Position numbers and translations under genes: made by a program | Part shown: positions 32,906-42,358 of the stretch, piece after piece | Layout: every line of letters begins with the position of its first letter | Numbering within the stretch: the stretch's first letter is position 1 | Assembly: GCA_965267435.1 (NCBI GenBank) | Contig: OZ253960.1 | Location: forward strand, 372,001 to 436,000 | DNA length: 64,000 bases | Reading direction: 5' to 3' | Source of the DNA: JAWPMT01 sp965267435 | Lineage (GTDB): Bacteria > Bacteroidota > Bacteroidia > Cytophagales > Cyclobacteriaceae | Notes under the pieces: generated by a model | Databases searched by the model: none | What the model saw: the letters and a program-made list of their open reading frames with translations, nothing else | Told to the model about the DNA's origin: nothing

Positions 32906-34222
32906 ATGGTAAAATACATGTTGAAAAACACATTTCCTGACCTGCGAAGAGTAGCCTTCTCTTTCATCCTATTCTCTCTTTCACTTTTCTCGACACACTT
33001 ACTGGCCCAAGACGACGCTGCAGCTGCGGCTGACGACGATGGCATTCCCACCGACGCCGCGATCATCTCGGCGGGGGAGCAGTTGTACAAAAACAACTGT
33101 ACGCAATGCCACGCCATCAATGAGGTGGTGATTGGTCCGGCGTTGAAGGACGTGCATGAGAGACGACCTGTCGATTGGTTGATTCCCTGGATCCGCAACT
33201 CGCAGAAGGTCATCCAAAGTGGTGACGAATATGCTGTGGCTCTCTATGAGGAGTACAACCGCACACTGATGACGGCTTATCCGTTTTCGGATGATGAGAT
33301 CCTGTCGATTCTGGCCTACGTAAAGGACGAGTCCAATAAGGAAATTCCTGTTGACGACGGTGGGGATGTCGCCTCCGCAGGCACCCAGGCTGGCGCAGGA
33401 GGGACGGGCGTATCGCAGGAGTACCTGACGGCCGTCATCGTCATTTTCGTCGTCGTTCTGATCCTGATCCTGATCACATTGATCCTTGTGATTTCGGTAT
33501 TGACCAAATACTTGAAAAGCAGCAAGGAGCTTAGCGATGAGGACAAAGAGATTGTCGATCAGCGCTTTGATGTGCTGGCATTTGTCAAGAGTGATTCATT
33601 CATAGGATTGGTCGCATTCATTTTTACTATCGTATTGTTGAAGACTGCCATTGACGGAGCATTCACGATCGGTGTTCAGCAAGGATATCAGCCTAAGCAG
33701 CCCATTGCGTTCTCTCACAAGATCCACGCGGGACAATACGAGATTGATTGTCAGTACTGCCATACGGGTGTACGCAAGGCGAAGTCGGCTAATATTCCGT
33801 CGGCGAACATCTGTATGAATTGCCACACGGCCATCAAGACGGAATCCCCTGAGATTGCGAAGATCTATGAGGCCATCGACTACGATCCGGCTACTGCTAC
33901 CTATGGGACTGACACCAAGCCTATTGAGTGGGTGCGGGTGCATAACCTGCCCGATCTTGCCTACTTCAACCACTCGCAGCACGTGCAGGTGGGAGGACTG
34001 GAGTGCCAGACATGCCATGGTCCGATCGAAGAAATGGAAGTGGTTTATCAGCACTCCAACCTCACGATGGGATGGTGTATCAATTGCCATCGCGAAACCA
34101 ACTTGAACACAAAAGGAAACGGTTACTACACGGATTTGGTAGAGCTGCATTCGGAAGTGAGCAAAGAACCCATGACCGTAGAGGACAATGGTGGACTCGA
34201 GTGCTCTAAATGTCATTACTAA
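32906..34222 (+). CDS. actA: Alternative complex III subunit A, multihaem cytochrome c with monohaem extension
   Basis: ActA is the electron-transfer subunit of alternative complex III, a quinol:cytochrome c/oxidase oxidoreductase. From ATG 32906 the protein has 438 residues (ATG 32918 is possible), with a signal or anchor segment (LRRVAFSFILFSLSLFSTHL). A single-haem cytochrome c domain follows, with CTQCH at 65-69. Two membrane helices follow (about 165-195 and 225-250), then five haem motifs at 282, 303, 367, 391 and 433 (CQYCH, CMNCH, CQTCH, CINCH, CSKCH), the last ending one residue before the C-terminus. Six CxxCH in total means one more than the five-haem ActA described for the complex. 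It is first in the operon. Confidence 0.92.
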   Translation: MVKYMLKNTFPDLRRVAFSFILFSLSLFSTHLLAQDDAAAAADDDGIPTDAAIISAGEQLYKNNCTQCHAINEVVIGPALKDVHERRPVDWLIPWIRNSQKVIQSGDEYAVALYEEYNRTLMTAYPFSDDEILSILAYVKDESNKEIPVDDGGDVASAGTQAGAGGTGVSQEYLTAVIVIFVVVLILILITLILVISVLTKYLKSSKELSDEDKEIVDQRFDVLAFVKSDSFIGLVAFIFTIVLLKTAIDGAFTIGVQQGYQPKQPIAFSHKIHAGQYEIDCQYCHTGVRKAKSANIPSANICMNCHTAIKTESPEIAKIYEAIDYDPATATYGTDTKPIEWVRVHNLPDLAYFNHSQHVQVGGLECQTCHGPIEEMEVVYQHSNLTMGWCINCHRETNLNTKGNGYYTDLVELHSEVSKEPMTVEDNGGLECSKCHY

Positions 34223-34244
34223 ATCTCTCAGGTAGAAGCATAAT

Positions 34245-37200
34245 ATGAATTCAACTAAGAAATATTGGAAAGGACTGGAGCAACTAAAGAACACTCCAGA
34301 ATTTGCCGAGAGAGCAAACAAAGAATTTCCTGAACATTTACCTCTTGAAGGAGAGCATTCTTCTGATACCAGCAGAAGGGATTTTCTCAAGATGATGGGA
34401 TTTGGCCTTGGTGCGGTTTCCTTGGCTGCCTGCGAGGCTCCTGTAAGAAACGCTATCCCCTGGGTGGTAAAGCCAGAGGAGATAGATCCCAGTATAGCTA
34501 ACTACTACGCCAGTACCTACGTCAGCGGTAGCGATGTGTGCAGTGTATTGGTAAAGACCAGGGAGGGAAGACCCATCAAAGTTGAAGGCAACGAGATGTC
34601 TGCCTTGAGCGGCGGTGGCACCACACCTCAGGCGGAGGCTTCTGTATTGTCCCTTTATGATAAGGAGCGTTTGACAGGGCCAATGGTCGATGGCAAAGAG
34701 GCCACCTGGGATGATGTCGATCGTGCCGTAGGCGCGCTAGCCGCTGGCTCAAGAGTGGCGATCGTTTCCAATACGATTGCTAGTCCCAGCACAATGAAGG
34801 CCATAGAGGCATTCAAAGGAAAATTCACGAACACCACCCATGTTGCCTATGACCAATATTCCGCACATGGGATCCTCGAAGCACACCAAAAGACTTTTGG
34901 CAAGAGAGCCTATCCGTCTTATGACTTCAGCAAGGCGAAGACGATAGTTGCTGTCGCCTCTGATTTCCTCGGTACAGGCGTCAATGCTTCTTTGAACAAC
35001 AAGCAGTTTGCCGCTTCCAGAAAGCTGGGTGACAACAAGAAAGACATGTCAAGGCTCTATGTCTTTGAGAGCAATTTCTCGCTGACAGGAGCCAATGCTG
35101 ATTATCGATTCCCCATTCGAGCTTCAGAAGAAGGGCTTTTTGTAAAAGCCATCTATGACGCGGTTGTCGGGGGGCAGTCGGCTTCAAATCCCAACGTGCA
35201 AAAAGCCATTGCCGATCTGAAGGCAGCAGGTAGCAACGGATTGGTAGTGGCTGGGTCGAATGACGCAGACGTGCAGGTATTGGTCAGCGCTATCAACAAT
35301 GCACTGGGCAGCTACGGCACTACCATCGATATCAACAGCTCATTGAATGTAAGAGCGGGTAACGACGTTGCGTTTTCGCAGTTTGTCGATCAGATGAAAG
35401 GTGGTGGATATGACGCGGTCTTCTTCTACAACTGCAACCCTGTTTATGACCATCCGCGGGGTGCGGAAATCGGAGAAGGTCTGAAAAACGTCAAGTTCTC
35501 TCTGTCAACTTCCGATAGGATGGAGGAGACCTCTGCATCTGTGAAGTGCGTAGCTCCTGACAATCACTACCTCGAGTCCTGGAACGACTTTGAGATAGCG
35601 ACCGGATCCTACAGCTTGTCGCAGCCTACGATATCAAATATTTTCAATACCCGTCAGGCGCAGGATTCCTTCCTGACCTGGGGTGGAAGTGAAAGCAGTT
35701 ATTACGACTTCTTGCGCGCCAATTGGGAAAGCGACATGATGCCGCTTGCTGGTGATGGCGCCTCGACGTTTGATTATTTCTGGGACAAGTCACTGCACGA
35801 TGGTGTTTTCACGGTCAGTGCTGGTGACGCGGCTGCTTCCTTCGATGGGGGAGCCGTTGGTACTGCTGCTAGTGCCGTTGGCGGCCAGAGTGCCGGAAGC
35901 GGGCTTGAATTGGTAATCTACCAGAATAATAGTGTAGGCACAGGTATTCAGGCCAATAACCCCTGGTTGCAGGAGATGCCGGATCCCATCACGAAGGCTT
36001 GCTGGGATAATTATGTTACTGCATCACCTAAGCAGGTAGAGGAGTGGGGAATCAGGACGGATTCTGGTAAGATGAGCACGCAGCTCGTGAACCTTACTGT
36101 CAATGGTCAGACCGTATCTGTACCAGTATTGCCGCAGCCGGGTCAGGCAGAGGGCACGATCGGTTTGGCGCTGGGCTACGGCCGTACGAAAGCCGGTCGC
36201 GTGGCTGATGGCGTAGGCGTGAATGCGTATCCCATGGTAGCCTCCACTAGCAAGGGGCTTAGCTATAGCATTACTTCAGGTGTTTCTGTAGAGCCTACCT
36301 CAGCAAGCTATCGAGTTGCTCAAACTCAGACCTCTCAAACCTACATGGGTCGTGAGACGGTCATTCAAGAAACTGTGCTGAAATCTTATCAGCAAGACCC
36401 TCAAGCCGGAAGGCACTTCCCAAGAATTGCCACTGCAGAGGGATTCAAAAAGCCATCAGCTGTATCCCTTTGGAAGGGTCATGAATACGCCAACCATCAC
36501 TGGGGTATGGCGATCGACCTCAACTCCTGTACAGGGTGCGGTACTTGTACTGTGGCCTGCCAGGTTGAAAACAACGTGCCGGTCGTAGGGAAGGACGAGG
36601 TCTTGATGCGTAGGGAGATGCATTGGATCAGGATCGATCGCTACTACAGTACGGATGCGCCTGAAGATGATCTCGTAGCGATGGAAAAGGCCGAGGCCAA
36701 CCCTGAGGTGGTCTTCCAGCCGATGATGTGCCAGCAGTGTAACAATGCTCCCTGCGAGACTGTGTGCCCTGTCGCTGCCACCACGCACAGCTCTGAAGGT
36801 CTAAACCAAATGACCTATAACCGCTGCATCGGAACAAGATACTGTGCGAATAACTGTCCTTACAAAGTGCGTCGCTTCAACTGGTTCAAGTATCACGACA
36901 ACGACCAGTTCAGCGCGAACACTTCGATGAACAATGACCTGGGTAAGATGGTATTGAATCCAGACGTAACTGTCCGGGCTCGAGGTGTGATGGAGAAGTG
37001 TACTTTCTGTGTACAGCGTATTCAGGAAGGTAAACTGACAGCGAAACGTGAAAATCGACGTCCTGTGGATGGTGAGGTGAGCACAGCCTGCGTGAAGTCT
37101 TGCCCATCGGATGCCCTCGTATTTGGGGATATGAAAGATCCGAATAGCAAGATCTCGAAGATGTTGAAGATCAAGTCGATGGAGAAGGGTGTCGAAGCCC

Positions 37201-37319
37201 AGGAGCCTCGCGCTTATCATGTATTGGAAGAACTGCGTGTGATGCCAAATATCTGGTATCTGACGAAGGTGAGAAACAAGGACGAAGTAACTACGTCCCA
37301 GGAAGAGTCACACGCATAA
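34245..37319 (+). CDS. actB: Alternative complex III subunit B, molybdopterin-oxidoreductase-like and iron-sulfur fusion
   Basis: The 1024-residue protein joins a molybdopterin-oxidoreductase-like part, which in ACIII carries no cofactor, to a C-terminal ferredoxin-type part. The N-terminus has a twin-arginine motif (TSRRDFLKMMGFGLGAVSL) at about residues 43-61. Cysteines for four iron-sulfur clusters lie in CTGCGTCTVACQ (about 762), CQQCNNAPCETVCP (about 829), CIGTRYCANNCP (about 861), CTFCVQRI (about 920) and CVKSCPSDA (about 949). It passes electrons within the periplasmic arm of the complex. It follows actA by 22 bases and precedes actC. Confidence 0.95.
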   Translation: MNSTKKYWKGLEQLKNTPEFAERANKEFPEHLPLEGEHSSDTSRRDFLKMMGFGLGAVSLAACEAPVRNAIPWVVKPEEIDPSIANYYASTYVSGSDVCSVLVKTREGRPIKVEGNEMSALSGGGTTPQAEASVLSLYDKERLTGPMVDGKEATWDDVDRAVGALAAGSRVAIVSNTIASPSTMKAIEAFKGKFTNTTHVAYDQYSAHGILEAHQKTFGKRAYPSYDFSKAKTIVAVASDFLGTGVNASLNNKQFAASRKLGDNKKDMSRLYVFESNFSLTGANADYRFPIRASEEGLFVKAIYDAVVGGQSASNPNVQKAIADLKAAGSNGLVVAGSNDADVQVLVSAINNALGSYGTTIDINSSLNVRAGNDVAFSQFVDQMKGGGYDAVFFYNCNPVYDHPRGAEIGEGLKNVKFSLSTSDRMEETSASVKCVAPDNHYLESWNDFEIATGSYSLSQPTISNIFNTRQAQDSFLTWGGSESSYYDFLRANWESDMMPLAGDGASTFDYFWDKSLHDGVFTVSAGDAAASFDGGAVGTAASAVGGQSAGSGLELVIYQNNSVGTGIQANNPWLQEMPDPITKACWDNYVTASPKQVEEWGIRTDSGKMSTQLVNLTVNGQTVSVPVLPQPGQAEGTIGLALGYGRTKAGRVADGVGVNAYPMVASTSKGLSYSITSGVSVEPTSASYRVAQTQTSQTYMGRETVIQETVLKSYQQDPQAGRHFPRIATAEGFKKPSAVSLWKGHEYANHHWGMAIDLNSCTGCGTCTVACQVENNVPVVGKDEVLMRREMHWIRIDRYYSTDAPEDDLVAMEKAEANPEVVFQPMMCQQCNNAPCETVCPVAATTHSSEGLNQMTYNRCIGTRYCANNCPYKVRRFNWFKYHDNDQFSANTSMNNDLGKMVLNPDVTVRARGVMEKCTFCVQRIQEGKLTAKRENRRPVDGEVSTACVKSCPSDALVFGDMKDPNSKISKMLKIKSMEKGVEAQEPRAYHVLEELRVMPNIWYLTKVRNKDEVTTSQEESHA

Positions 37320-37343
37320 ATCATAGGAAATAAAGTAGTTTAA

Positions 37344-38747
37344 ATGACTTCAGAATCTGTATTAAGGGACCCACTAATTACGGGAGGAAAAACCCTCCAC
37401 GACGTTACTGAAGATATCGCCGGCAGGGTAGAGGAGAAGCCGCAGCCGACGTGGCTCATGGCGATGGCTGTCTCACTGGCTTTATTGGTAGGAGGTGGCT
37501 ATTGTGTCGGGATGCTCCTTTGGGAGGGTATCGGCATGTGGGGACTCAATAAGACCGTTGGTTGGGCTTGGGATATCACCAACTTCGTATGGTGGGTCGG
37601 TATCGGTCACGCCGGTACGTTGATTTCAGCCATTCTACTACTTTTCAGACAACGATGGAGGATGTCCATCAACCGCGCAGCGGAGGCTATGACCATCTTT
37701 GCGGTGATCTGTGCCGCGATGTTCCCTGTTCTGCACATGGGTCGTCCTTGGTTAGGGTTCTACTGGGCATTGCCACTCCCAAATACATTTGGATCGCTTT
37801 GGGTGAACTTCAACTCCCCGCTACTCTGGGATGTCTTTGCGATCAGTACCTATTTCTCAGTTTCCCTGGTCTTTTGGTACATCGGGCTGATTCCTGACTT
37901 CGCTACAATCAGGGATCGTGCTAAGAACAAGGTGTCAAAAGCCATTTACGGTGCTTTGAGCTTTGGCTGGGATGGCGCAGCAAAATCCTGGAATCACTAC
38001 GAGACTGTGGCTCTTGTCCTGGCAGGATTAGCCACACCGCTGGTACTGTCAGTTCATACCATTGTATCGTTTGACTTTGCCACTTCTGTAATACCTGGAT
38101 GGCATACGACCATCTTCCCGCCGTACTTCGTCGCGGGTGCGATCTTCTCCGGATTTGCGATGGTGCTCACGCTACTGATCGTGATGAGAAAGGTCTATCG
38201 ATTGGAGGATTATATTACCATCGGCCATCTTGAGCTGATGAATATTGTCATCATCATCACGGGCTCAATCGTGGGGATCGCTTACATAACTGAGCTTTTC
38301 ATCGCCTGGTACTCTGGAGTAGAGGCGGAGCAATATGCTTTCTTCAACAGGCTGCAAGGCCCGTATTGGTGGGCCTATGCCTCTATGATGACATGTAATG
38401 TGGTATCACCACAGCTCTTTTGGATCAAGAAGATCCGGACCAACATCGCTGCCACATTTGTGCTGTCGATCGTGGTGAACATAGGTATGTGGTTTGAGCG
38501 ATTTGTGATCATCGTCACCTCGCTTCACAGAGACTTCCTGCCGTCTAGCTGGGCGATGTTCTACCCAAGTCTCTACGATGTAGGTGTGTACCTCTTTACG
38601 TTTGGCTTGTTCTTCACAGCCTTCTTCCTCTTTGCGAAGTTCTTCCCTGTGATCAACATGGCAGAGGTGAAGAGTATCGTGAAGGCGACGGGAGAAAAGC
38701 TGGAGGGTTCTGATGTGAATAAACCCGCCGAAAAGGAATTAGCATAA
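37344..38747 (+). CDS. actC: Alternative complex III subunit C, NrfD-like quinol-binding membrane protein
   Basis: The 467 residues form an NrfD/PsrC-type membrane protein with about ten helices. It has the familiar FVWWVGIGHAGTLISAILLL segment, MFPVLHMGRPWLGFYW, and SVHTIVSFDFATSVIPGWHT with histidines near the quinol site. The start TGGKTLHDVTEDIA and a cytoplasmic N-terminus are typical. In ACIII this subunit binds menaquinol and takes part in energy coupling with ActF. Spacing to actB and actD is short (24 and 5 bases). Confidence 0.95.
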   Translation: MTSESVLRDPLITGGKTLHDVTEDIAGRVEEKPQPTWLMAMAVSLALLVGGGYCVGMLLWEGIGMWGLNKTVGWAWDITNFVWWVGIGHAGTLISAILLLFRQRWRMSINRAAEAMTIFAVICAAMFPVLHMGRPWLGFYWALPLPNTFGSLWVNFNSPLLWDVFAISTYFSVSLVFWYIGLIPDFATIRDRAKNKVSKAIYGALSFGWDGAAKSWNHYETVALVLAGLATPLVLSVHTIVSFDFATSVIPGWHTTIFPPYFVAGAIFSGFAMVLTLLIVMRKVYRLEDYITIGHLELMNIVIIITGSIVGIAYITELFIAWYSGVEAEQYAFFNRLQGPYWWAYASMMTCNVVSPQLFWIKKIRTNIAATFVLSIVVNIGMWFERFVIIVTSLHRDFLPSSWAMFYPSLYDVGVYLFTFGLFFTAFFLFAKFFPVINMAEVKSIVKATGEKLEGSDVNKPAEKELA

Positions 38748-38752
38748 AAGAT

Positions 38753-39283
38753 ATGTCTGAAGGAACAAACTTTTTAGTAGGGATTTACGAAGACGAAGAC
38801 GTCTTGCTAGACGCCATCAAATCTGTCAGAAATGAGGGCGTGAAGATCCACGAAGTGTATTCTCCATTTCCCGTTCATGGTATCGAGCATGCCCTCGGCT
38901 ACAAGCGCTCCAACATGTCGATAGCGGCGTTCATGTTTGGCGTATTGGGCACGTCGCTCGCACTTACCATGCAAATAGGGATGATGGGCGTCGATTGGCC
39001 GATGATTATCGGTGGCAAGGACTACGTTCCTTTCCCGTCTTTCGTGCCTGTGACCTTCGAACTGACTGTACTGCTTGCTTCCTTTGGCATGGTGGGTACG
39101 TTCATGGTCATCAGAAATCTCAAGCCCTGGGGCAAGCCGAGAATCTTTGATCTGCGCGCTACTGACGATAAGCATGTCATGGCCATTGACCTGGATGCGA
39201 ATAAGCAATCCGCAAAAGAGATCGATACGCTTTTGAAGGCCAATGGCGCCTCAGAAGTAAACACCAAAAAATTTGAGGAGTAA
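38753..39283 (+). CDS. actD: Alternative complex III subunit D (DUF3341)
   Basis: The 176 residues match DUF3341. A soluble N-terminal ferredoxin-like part (FLVGIYEDEDVLLDAIKSVR, then IHEVYSPFPVHGIEHALGYK) is followed by two membrane helices (about 62-82 and 103-125) and a C-terminal tail that includes DLDANKQSAKEIDTLLKANG. In the known ACIII structures ActD packs beside ActC on the cytoplasmic side. It lies 5 bases after actC and 2 bases before actE. Confidence 0.94.
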   Translation: MSEGTNFLVGIYEDEDVLLDAIKSVRNEGVKIHEVYSPFPVHGIEHALGYKRSNMSIAAFMFGVLGTSLALTMQIGMMGVDWPMIIGGKDYVPFPSFVPVTFELTVLLASFGMVGTFMVIRNLKPWGKPRIFDLRATDDKHVMAIDLDANKQSAKEIDTLLKANGASEVNTKKFEE

Positions 39284-39285
39284 CG

Positions 39286-39906
39286 ATGCGTAAGACAATT
39301 AGCAATATCCTTGGCATGGCGATGGTCGCCACTTTCTTGCTTGGTTGCGCAGCTGGGGGCAACGATCCCGGTTTGGAGTACGCACCGCAGATGTACCACT
39401 CTACGCCTTACGAGCCCTTGAGCCAAATCAAGGACAGGGAGATTGGCTCTTGGCTAAGCTCTACCGACGAGGAGCCACATGGTGAGTTCTACAACTCGAA
39501 CCCTTACAATATGCATGAGATGACCATGCGTAAACCTGTTCCGGGTACTGTGAAGCGTGGCAAGTTCCTTCCCAATCATATCGCTCCTGACGATTATGTC
39601 ACGGCTGAAGCTACATTGACCAATCCTACGGATTCGTCACAGGTAGTAATAGCTGAGGGGAAGGTGTTGTACGACCGGTTTTGTACGCACTGCCACGGTG
39701 AGAAGGGCGCTGGTGACGGCTCAGTAGGCCAGGTGTACAAAGGAGTGACGTCGTACACCTCTGCTGCTGTGAAGGACAAGGGTGCCGGACACATTTTTCA
39801 TGTAATCACCCATGGCAAGGGTAGGATGGGAGCGCACGGATCGCAGATCAGCGAAGAAGATCGCTGGAAGATCGTGCGATATGTACAAGTTCTGCAAAAC
39901 CAATAA
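39286..39906 (+). CDS. actE: Alternative complex III subunit E, monohaem cytochrome c lipoprotein
   Basis: The 206 residues have a lipoprotein signal (MAMVATFLLGC, lipid cysteine at about residue 21). A single cytochrome c domain follows, with the haem motif CTHCH at 133-137 and a later methionine ligand in KGRMGAHGSQI. The segment PVPGTVKRGKFLPNHIAPDD is typical of ActE. It is thought to pass electrons from the complex to the oxidase or a soluble carrier. It lies 2 bases after actD. Confidence 0.94.
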   Translation: MRKTISNILGMAMVATFLLGCAAGGNDPGLEYAPQMYHSTPYEPLSQIKDREIGSWLSSTDEEPHGEFYNSNPYNMHEMTMRKPVPGTVKRGKFLPNHIAPDDYVTAEATLTNPTDSSQVVIAEGKVLYDRFCTHCHGEKGAGDGSVGQVYKGVTSYTSAAVKDKGAGHIFHVITHGKGRMGAHGSQISEEDRWKIVRYVQVLQNQ

Positions 39907-39917
39907 CCTAACTGTAA

Positions 39918-41243
39918 GTGGAATTAAAAGAAGAGAGATTCGATTTTACCAGTAAGACCAAGCGCAACTTACTGATCTTCATAGCAGTCGGCTTCCTGCT
40001 GACGGTTATTGGAATAGTGCTGATGAACGTCGGTGGTCACGAAGCCGCCGAAGGAGCCCACGGAGCAGGCCACGGCGGTGGTGGCGAAGGGGGTGGACAC
40101 GGAGACTTCCATTGGACGAAGCGGCTATATGCCAACATCTGGATCAACAACGTATTCTTTGCGGGTATCTCCATCATCGGTGTAGCGTTCTTTGCCATCC
40201 AATATGCTGCTCAAGCAGGATGGTCGGCAGGCATAAAACGGATAGCTATGGCTTTCGGAGCCTGGTTGCCTATTGCATTTGTGCTATTGCTGGTTAGCTT
40301 TTTGGCTTTCGGTCATGACATTTTCCACTGGACGCACAGTGACCTGTATTCTGAGGTGCTAGAGAACGGTGCGCGAAACCCGCAATATGACTCGATCATT
40401 GCTGGCAAGCAAGGCTATTTCTTCTGGCCTTCATCTGAGGCCAGCGTACCTTTTTTCTTCTTGGCTCGGATGATCATCTTCTTCGGTGTGTGGTACTGGA
40501 TGTTCAAGAAAATGCAGTCATTCATGGCGCAGGAAGACGAGTTGGGCGGTACTGACAAGTGGAAGCAGATGAGATCATGGTCCGCATGGTTCCTGATATT
40601 CTTTGCAGTATCCTCATCAGTCTCTGCATGGGATTGGATCATGTCGATCGATACACACTGGTTCAGTACCATGTTTGGTTGGTATTCTTTTGCCAGCTGG
40701 TGGGTATCAGGATTGGCGCTGACCGCTCTGATCGTCGTCATCCTGAAGGATCTTGGTTATCTGTCTGTTGTGAACGCGAACCATGTTCACGACCTGGGTA
40801 AATTCATGTTTGCATTCTCGATCTTCTGGACGTACGTGTGGTTCTCGCAGTTTTTGCTAATCTATTATGCGCATATTCCAGAGGAGACCGTCTACTACCT
40901 CGAGCGCTGGAAGAGCCCACAATACGGCGGGTTGTTCTATCTTGTTTTGATCCTGAATTTCTTTCTTCCGTTCCTTGTCTTGATGACCAGGGATGCGAAG
41001 AGGCACTCGCGTTTCATTAAGGTAGTGGCCCCCATTATCATACTTGGTCACTGGTTAGATTTCTATTTGATGATAACTCCCGGAACATTGCGCGAGAACG
41101 GCGGGTTCGGATTTCTAGAATTGGGTGTGATGTTCATTTTCTCAGGTGCATTTATCTACGTTGTTCTCAACCAACTTTCTAAGGTGCCCCTGTATGGAAA
41201 GAATCATCCAATGTTGAAAGAGAGTTTGCACCATCACATTTAA
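39918..41243 (+). CDS. actF: Alternative complex III subunit F, quinone-binding membrane subunit 2
   Basis: The 441-residue NrfD-like protein has about ten helices and starts at GTG 39918, 11 bases after actE. A loop between the first two helices is very rich in Gly and His (residues about 35-58, such as GGHEAAEGAHGAGHGGGGEG). Conserved polar helix segments include DIFHWTHSDLY, SVSAWDWIMSIDTHWFSTMF, and LGHWLDFYLMI. In ACIII ActF pairs with ActC, completing the membrane arm. Genes for cytochrome oxidase follow at once. Confidence 0.94.
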   Translation: MELKEERFDFTSKTKRNLLIFIAVGFLLTVIGIVLMNVGGHEAAEGAHGAGHGGGGEGGGHGDFHWTKRLYANIWINNVFFAGISIIGVAFFAIQYAAQAGWSAGIKRIAMAFGAWLPIAFVLLLVSFLAFGHDIFHWTHSDLYSEVLENGARNPQYDSIIAGKQGYFFWPSSEASVPFFFLARMIIFFGVWYWMFKKMQSFMAQEDELGGTDKWKQMRSWSAWFLIFFAVSSSVSAWDWIMSIDTHWFSTMFGWYSFASWWVSGLALTALIVVILKDLGYLSVVNANHVHDLGKFMFAFSIFWTYVWFSQFLLIYYAHIPEETVYYLERWKSPQYGGLFYLVLILNFFLPFLVLMTRDAKRHSRFIKVVAPIIILGHWLDFYLMITPGTLRENGGFGFLELGVMFIFSGAFIYVVLNQLSKVPLYGKNHPMLKESLHHHI

Positions 41244-41258
41244 AAACAAAGAGGAGGA

Positions 41259-42344
41259 ATGTTAAATACAGTCTTAGTCATTGCGGTCATCCTTATTGTA
41301 GCGATCCTCGTGATCGTCTTCAGGGTGTCGACATTGGTACAGGTAGTAAAGAAGAAGGAAGAGGGTAAGGTTCCTAATAGCAATAAGATCCAGGCATCGT
41401 TGATGCTGGCCTTCCTTGTTTTTGGTCTCATCGGAAGTTTCTATTTCTCCTTTGGAGGATTGGACGACAGCTTCAATCAGCCAATCGCCTCTGAGCATGG
41501 GGTGGTAACGGAGAGACTTTTCTGGGTGACCATGGCGATCACAGGTATTGTGTTTGTGATCACGCAGATCTTTCTATTTGGTTTTGCTTATAAGTACCAG
41601 AAGAGAGATGGTCAGAAAGCCACTTTTTATCCTCACAACGATCGGTTGGAAGTCATCTGGACGGCGGTACCCGCTGTTGTTTTGGCTGTGCTGATCCTTA
41701 CAGGTTGGAAAGCATGGGTGGATATCACCGCTCCGGCACCGGAGGATGCGGAGGTAATTGAAGTGATGGGCTATCAGTATTCCTGGGCGGTTCGCTACCC
41801 TGGGGCCGATAAGAAATTAGGTGGATATGATTACCGCAAAACGGACGTATCCAATATATCAGGTGTGGATTTCTCCGACCGCGCCTCATTTGACGACTTC
41901 TTCGGCCTGCAGTTGCATGTGCCTAAAGGGAAGCCCGTATTGCTCAACATCAGGGCTCGGGATGTGATCCACAGTTTCTATTCTCCACACTTCCGTCTGC
42001 AGATGAACGCCGTGCCTGGCATGCCTACCAAGTTCTGGTTTGTGCCTACGAAGTCGACCGCTGAGATGCGCCTTGAGACTGGCAATCCGGATTTCAACTA
42101 CGAGTTGGTTTGTAACAAGATCTGCGGTAAAGGTCACTTTGGTATGAAGTATTTGATCGTGGTAGATGAGCCTGAAGACTACAAGAAGTGGTATGATGAG
42201 CAGGAGCCATGGCTTAAGCAGAATCCCGATTATCTGGCGGATGTTCCTGCGGAACTACGGGAACAGGCCTTTATCACCCTGGGATTGGAAAACATTGAAG
42301 AAGAACAGCAGGTTGCGCCACAAATGATCTCAACCGCTCAATAA
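41259..42344 (+). CDS. coxB: Cytochrome c oxidase subunit II
   Basis: Subunit II accepts electrons at the binuclear CuA centre. The 361 residues carry two extra N-terminal helices (about 2-22 and 45-65) before the canonical pair (about 87-110 and 133-155), as is usual in ACIII-linked oxidases. The CuA ligands are in DVIHSFYSPHFRLQMNAVPG (His) and ELVCNKICGKGHFGMKYLIV (two Cys, His, Met). The acidic tail EPWLKQNPDYLADVPAELRE is typical of Bacteroidota. The intact CuA site means that copper delivery is required, which matters for the SCO-like gene downstream. Confidence 0.97.
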   Translation: MLNTVLVIAVILIVAILVIVFRVSTLVQVVKKKEEGKVPNSNKIQASLMLAFLVFGLIGSFYFSFGGLDDSFNQPIASEHGVVTERLFWVTMAITGIVFVITQIFLFGFAYKYQKRDGQKATFYPHNDRLEVIWTAVPAVVLAVLILTGWKAWVDITAPAPEDAEVIEVMGYQYSWAVRYPGADKKLGGYDYRKTDVSNISGVDFSDRASFDDFFGLQLHVPKGKPVLLNIRARDVIHSFYSPHFRLQMNAVPGMPTKFWFVPTKSTAEMRLETGNPDFNYELVCNKICGKGHFGMKYLIVVDEPEDYKKWYDEQEPWLKQNPDYLADVPAELREQAFITLGLENIEEEQQVAPQMISTAQ

Positions 42345-42358
42345 TCGAAGAAGAAATT

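Noticed and set aside
33596..34390. Long minus-strand frame (264 codons)
   Set aside because: Antisense shadow of actA and actB, whose haem and twin-arginine motifs are clear on the plus strand.
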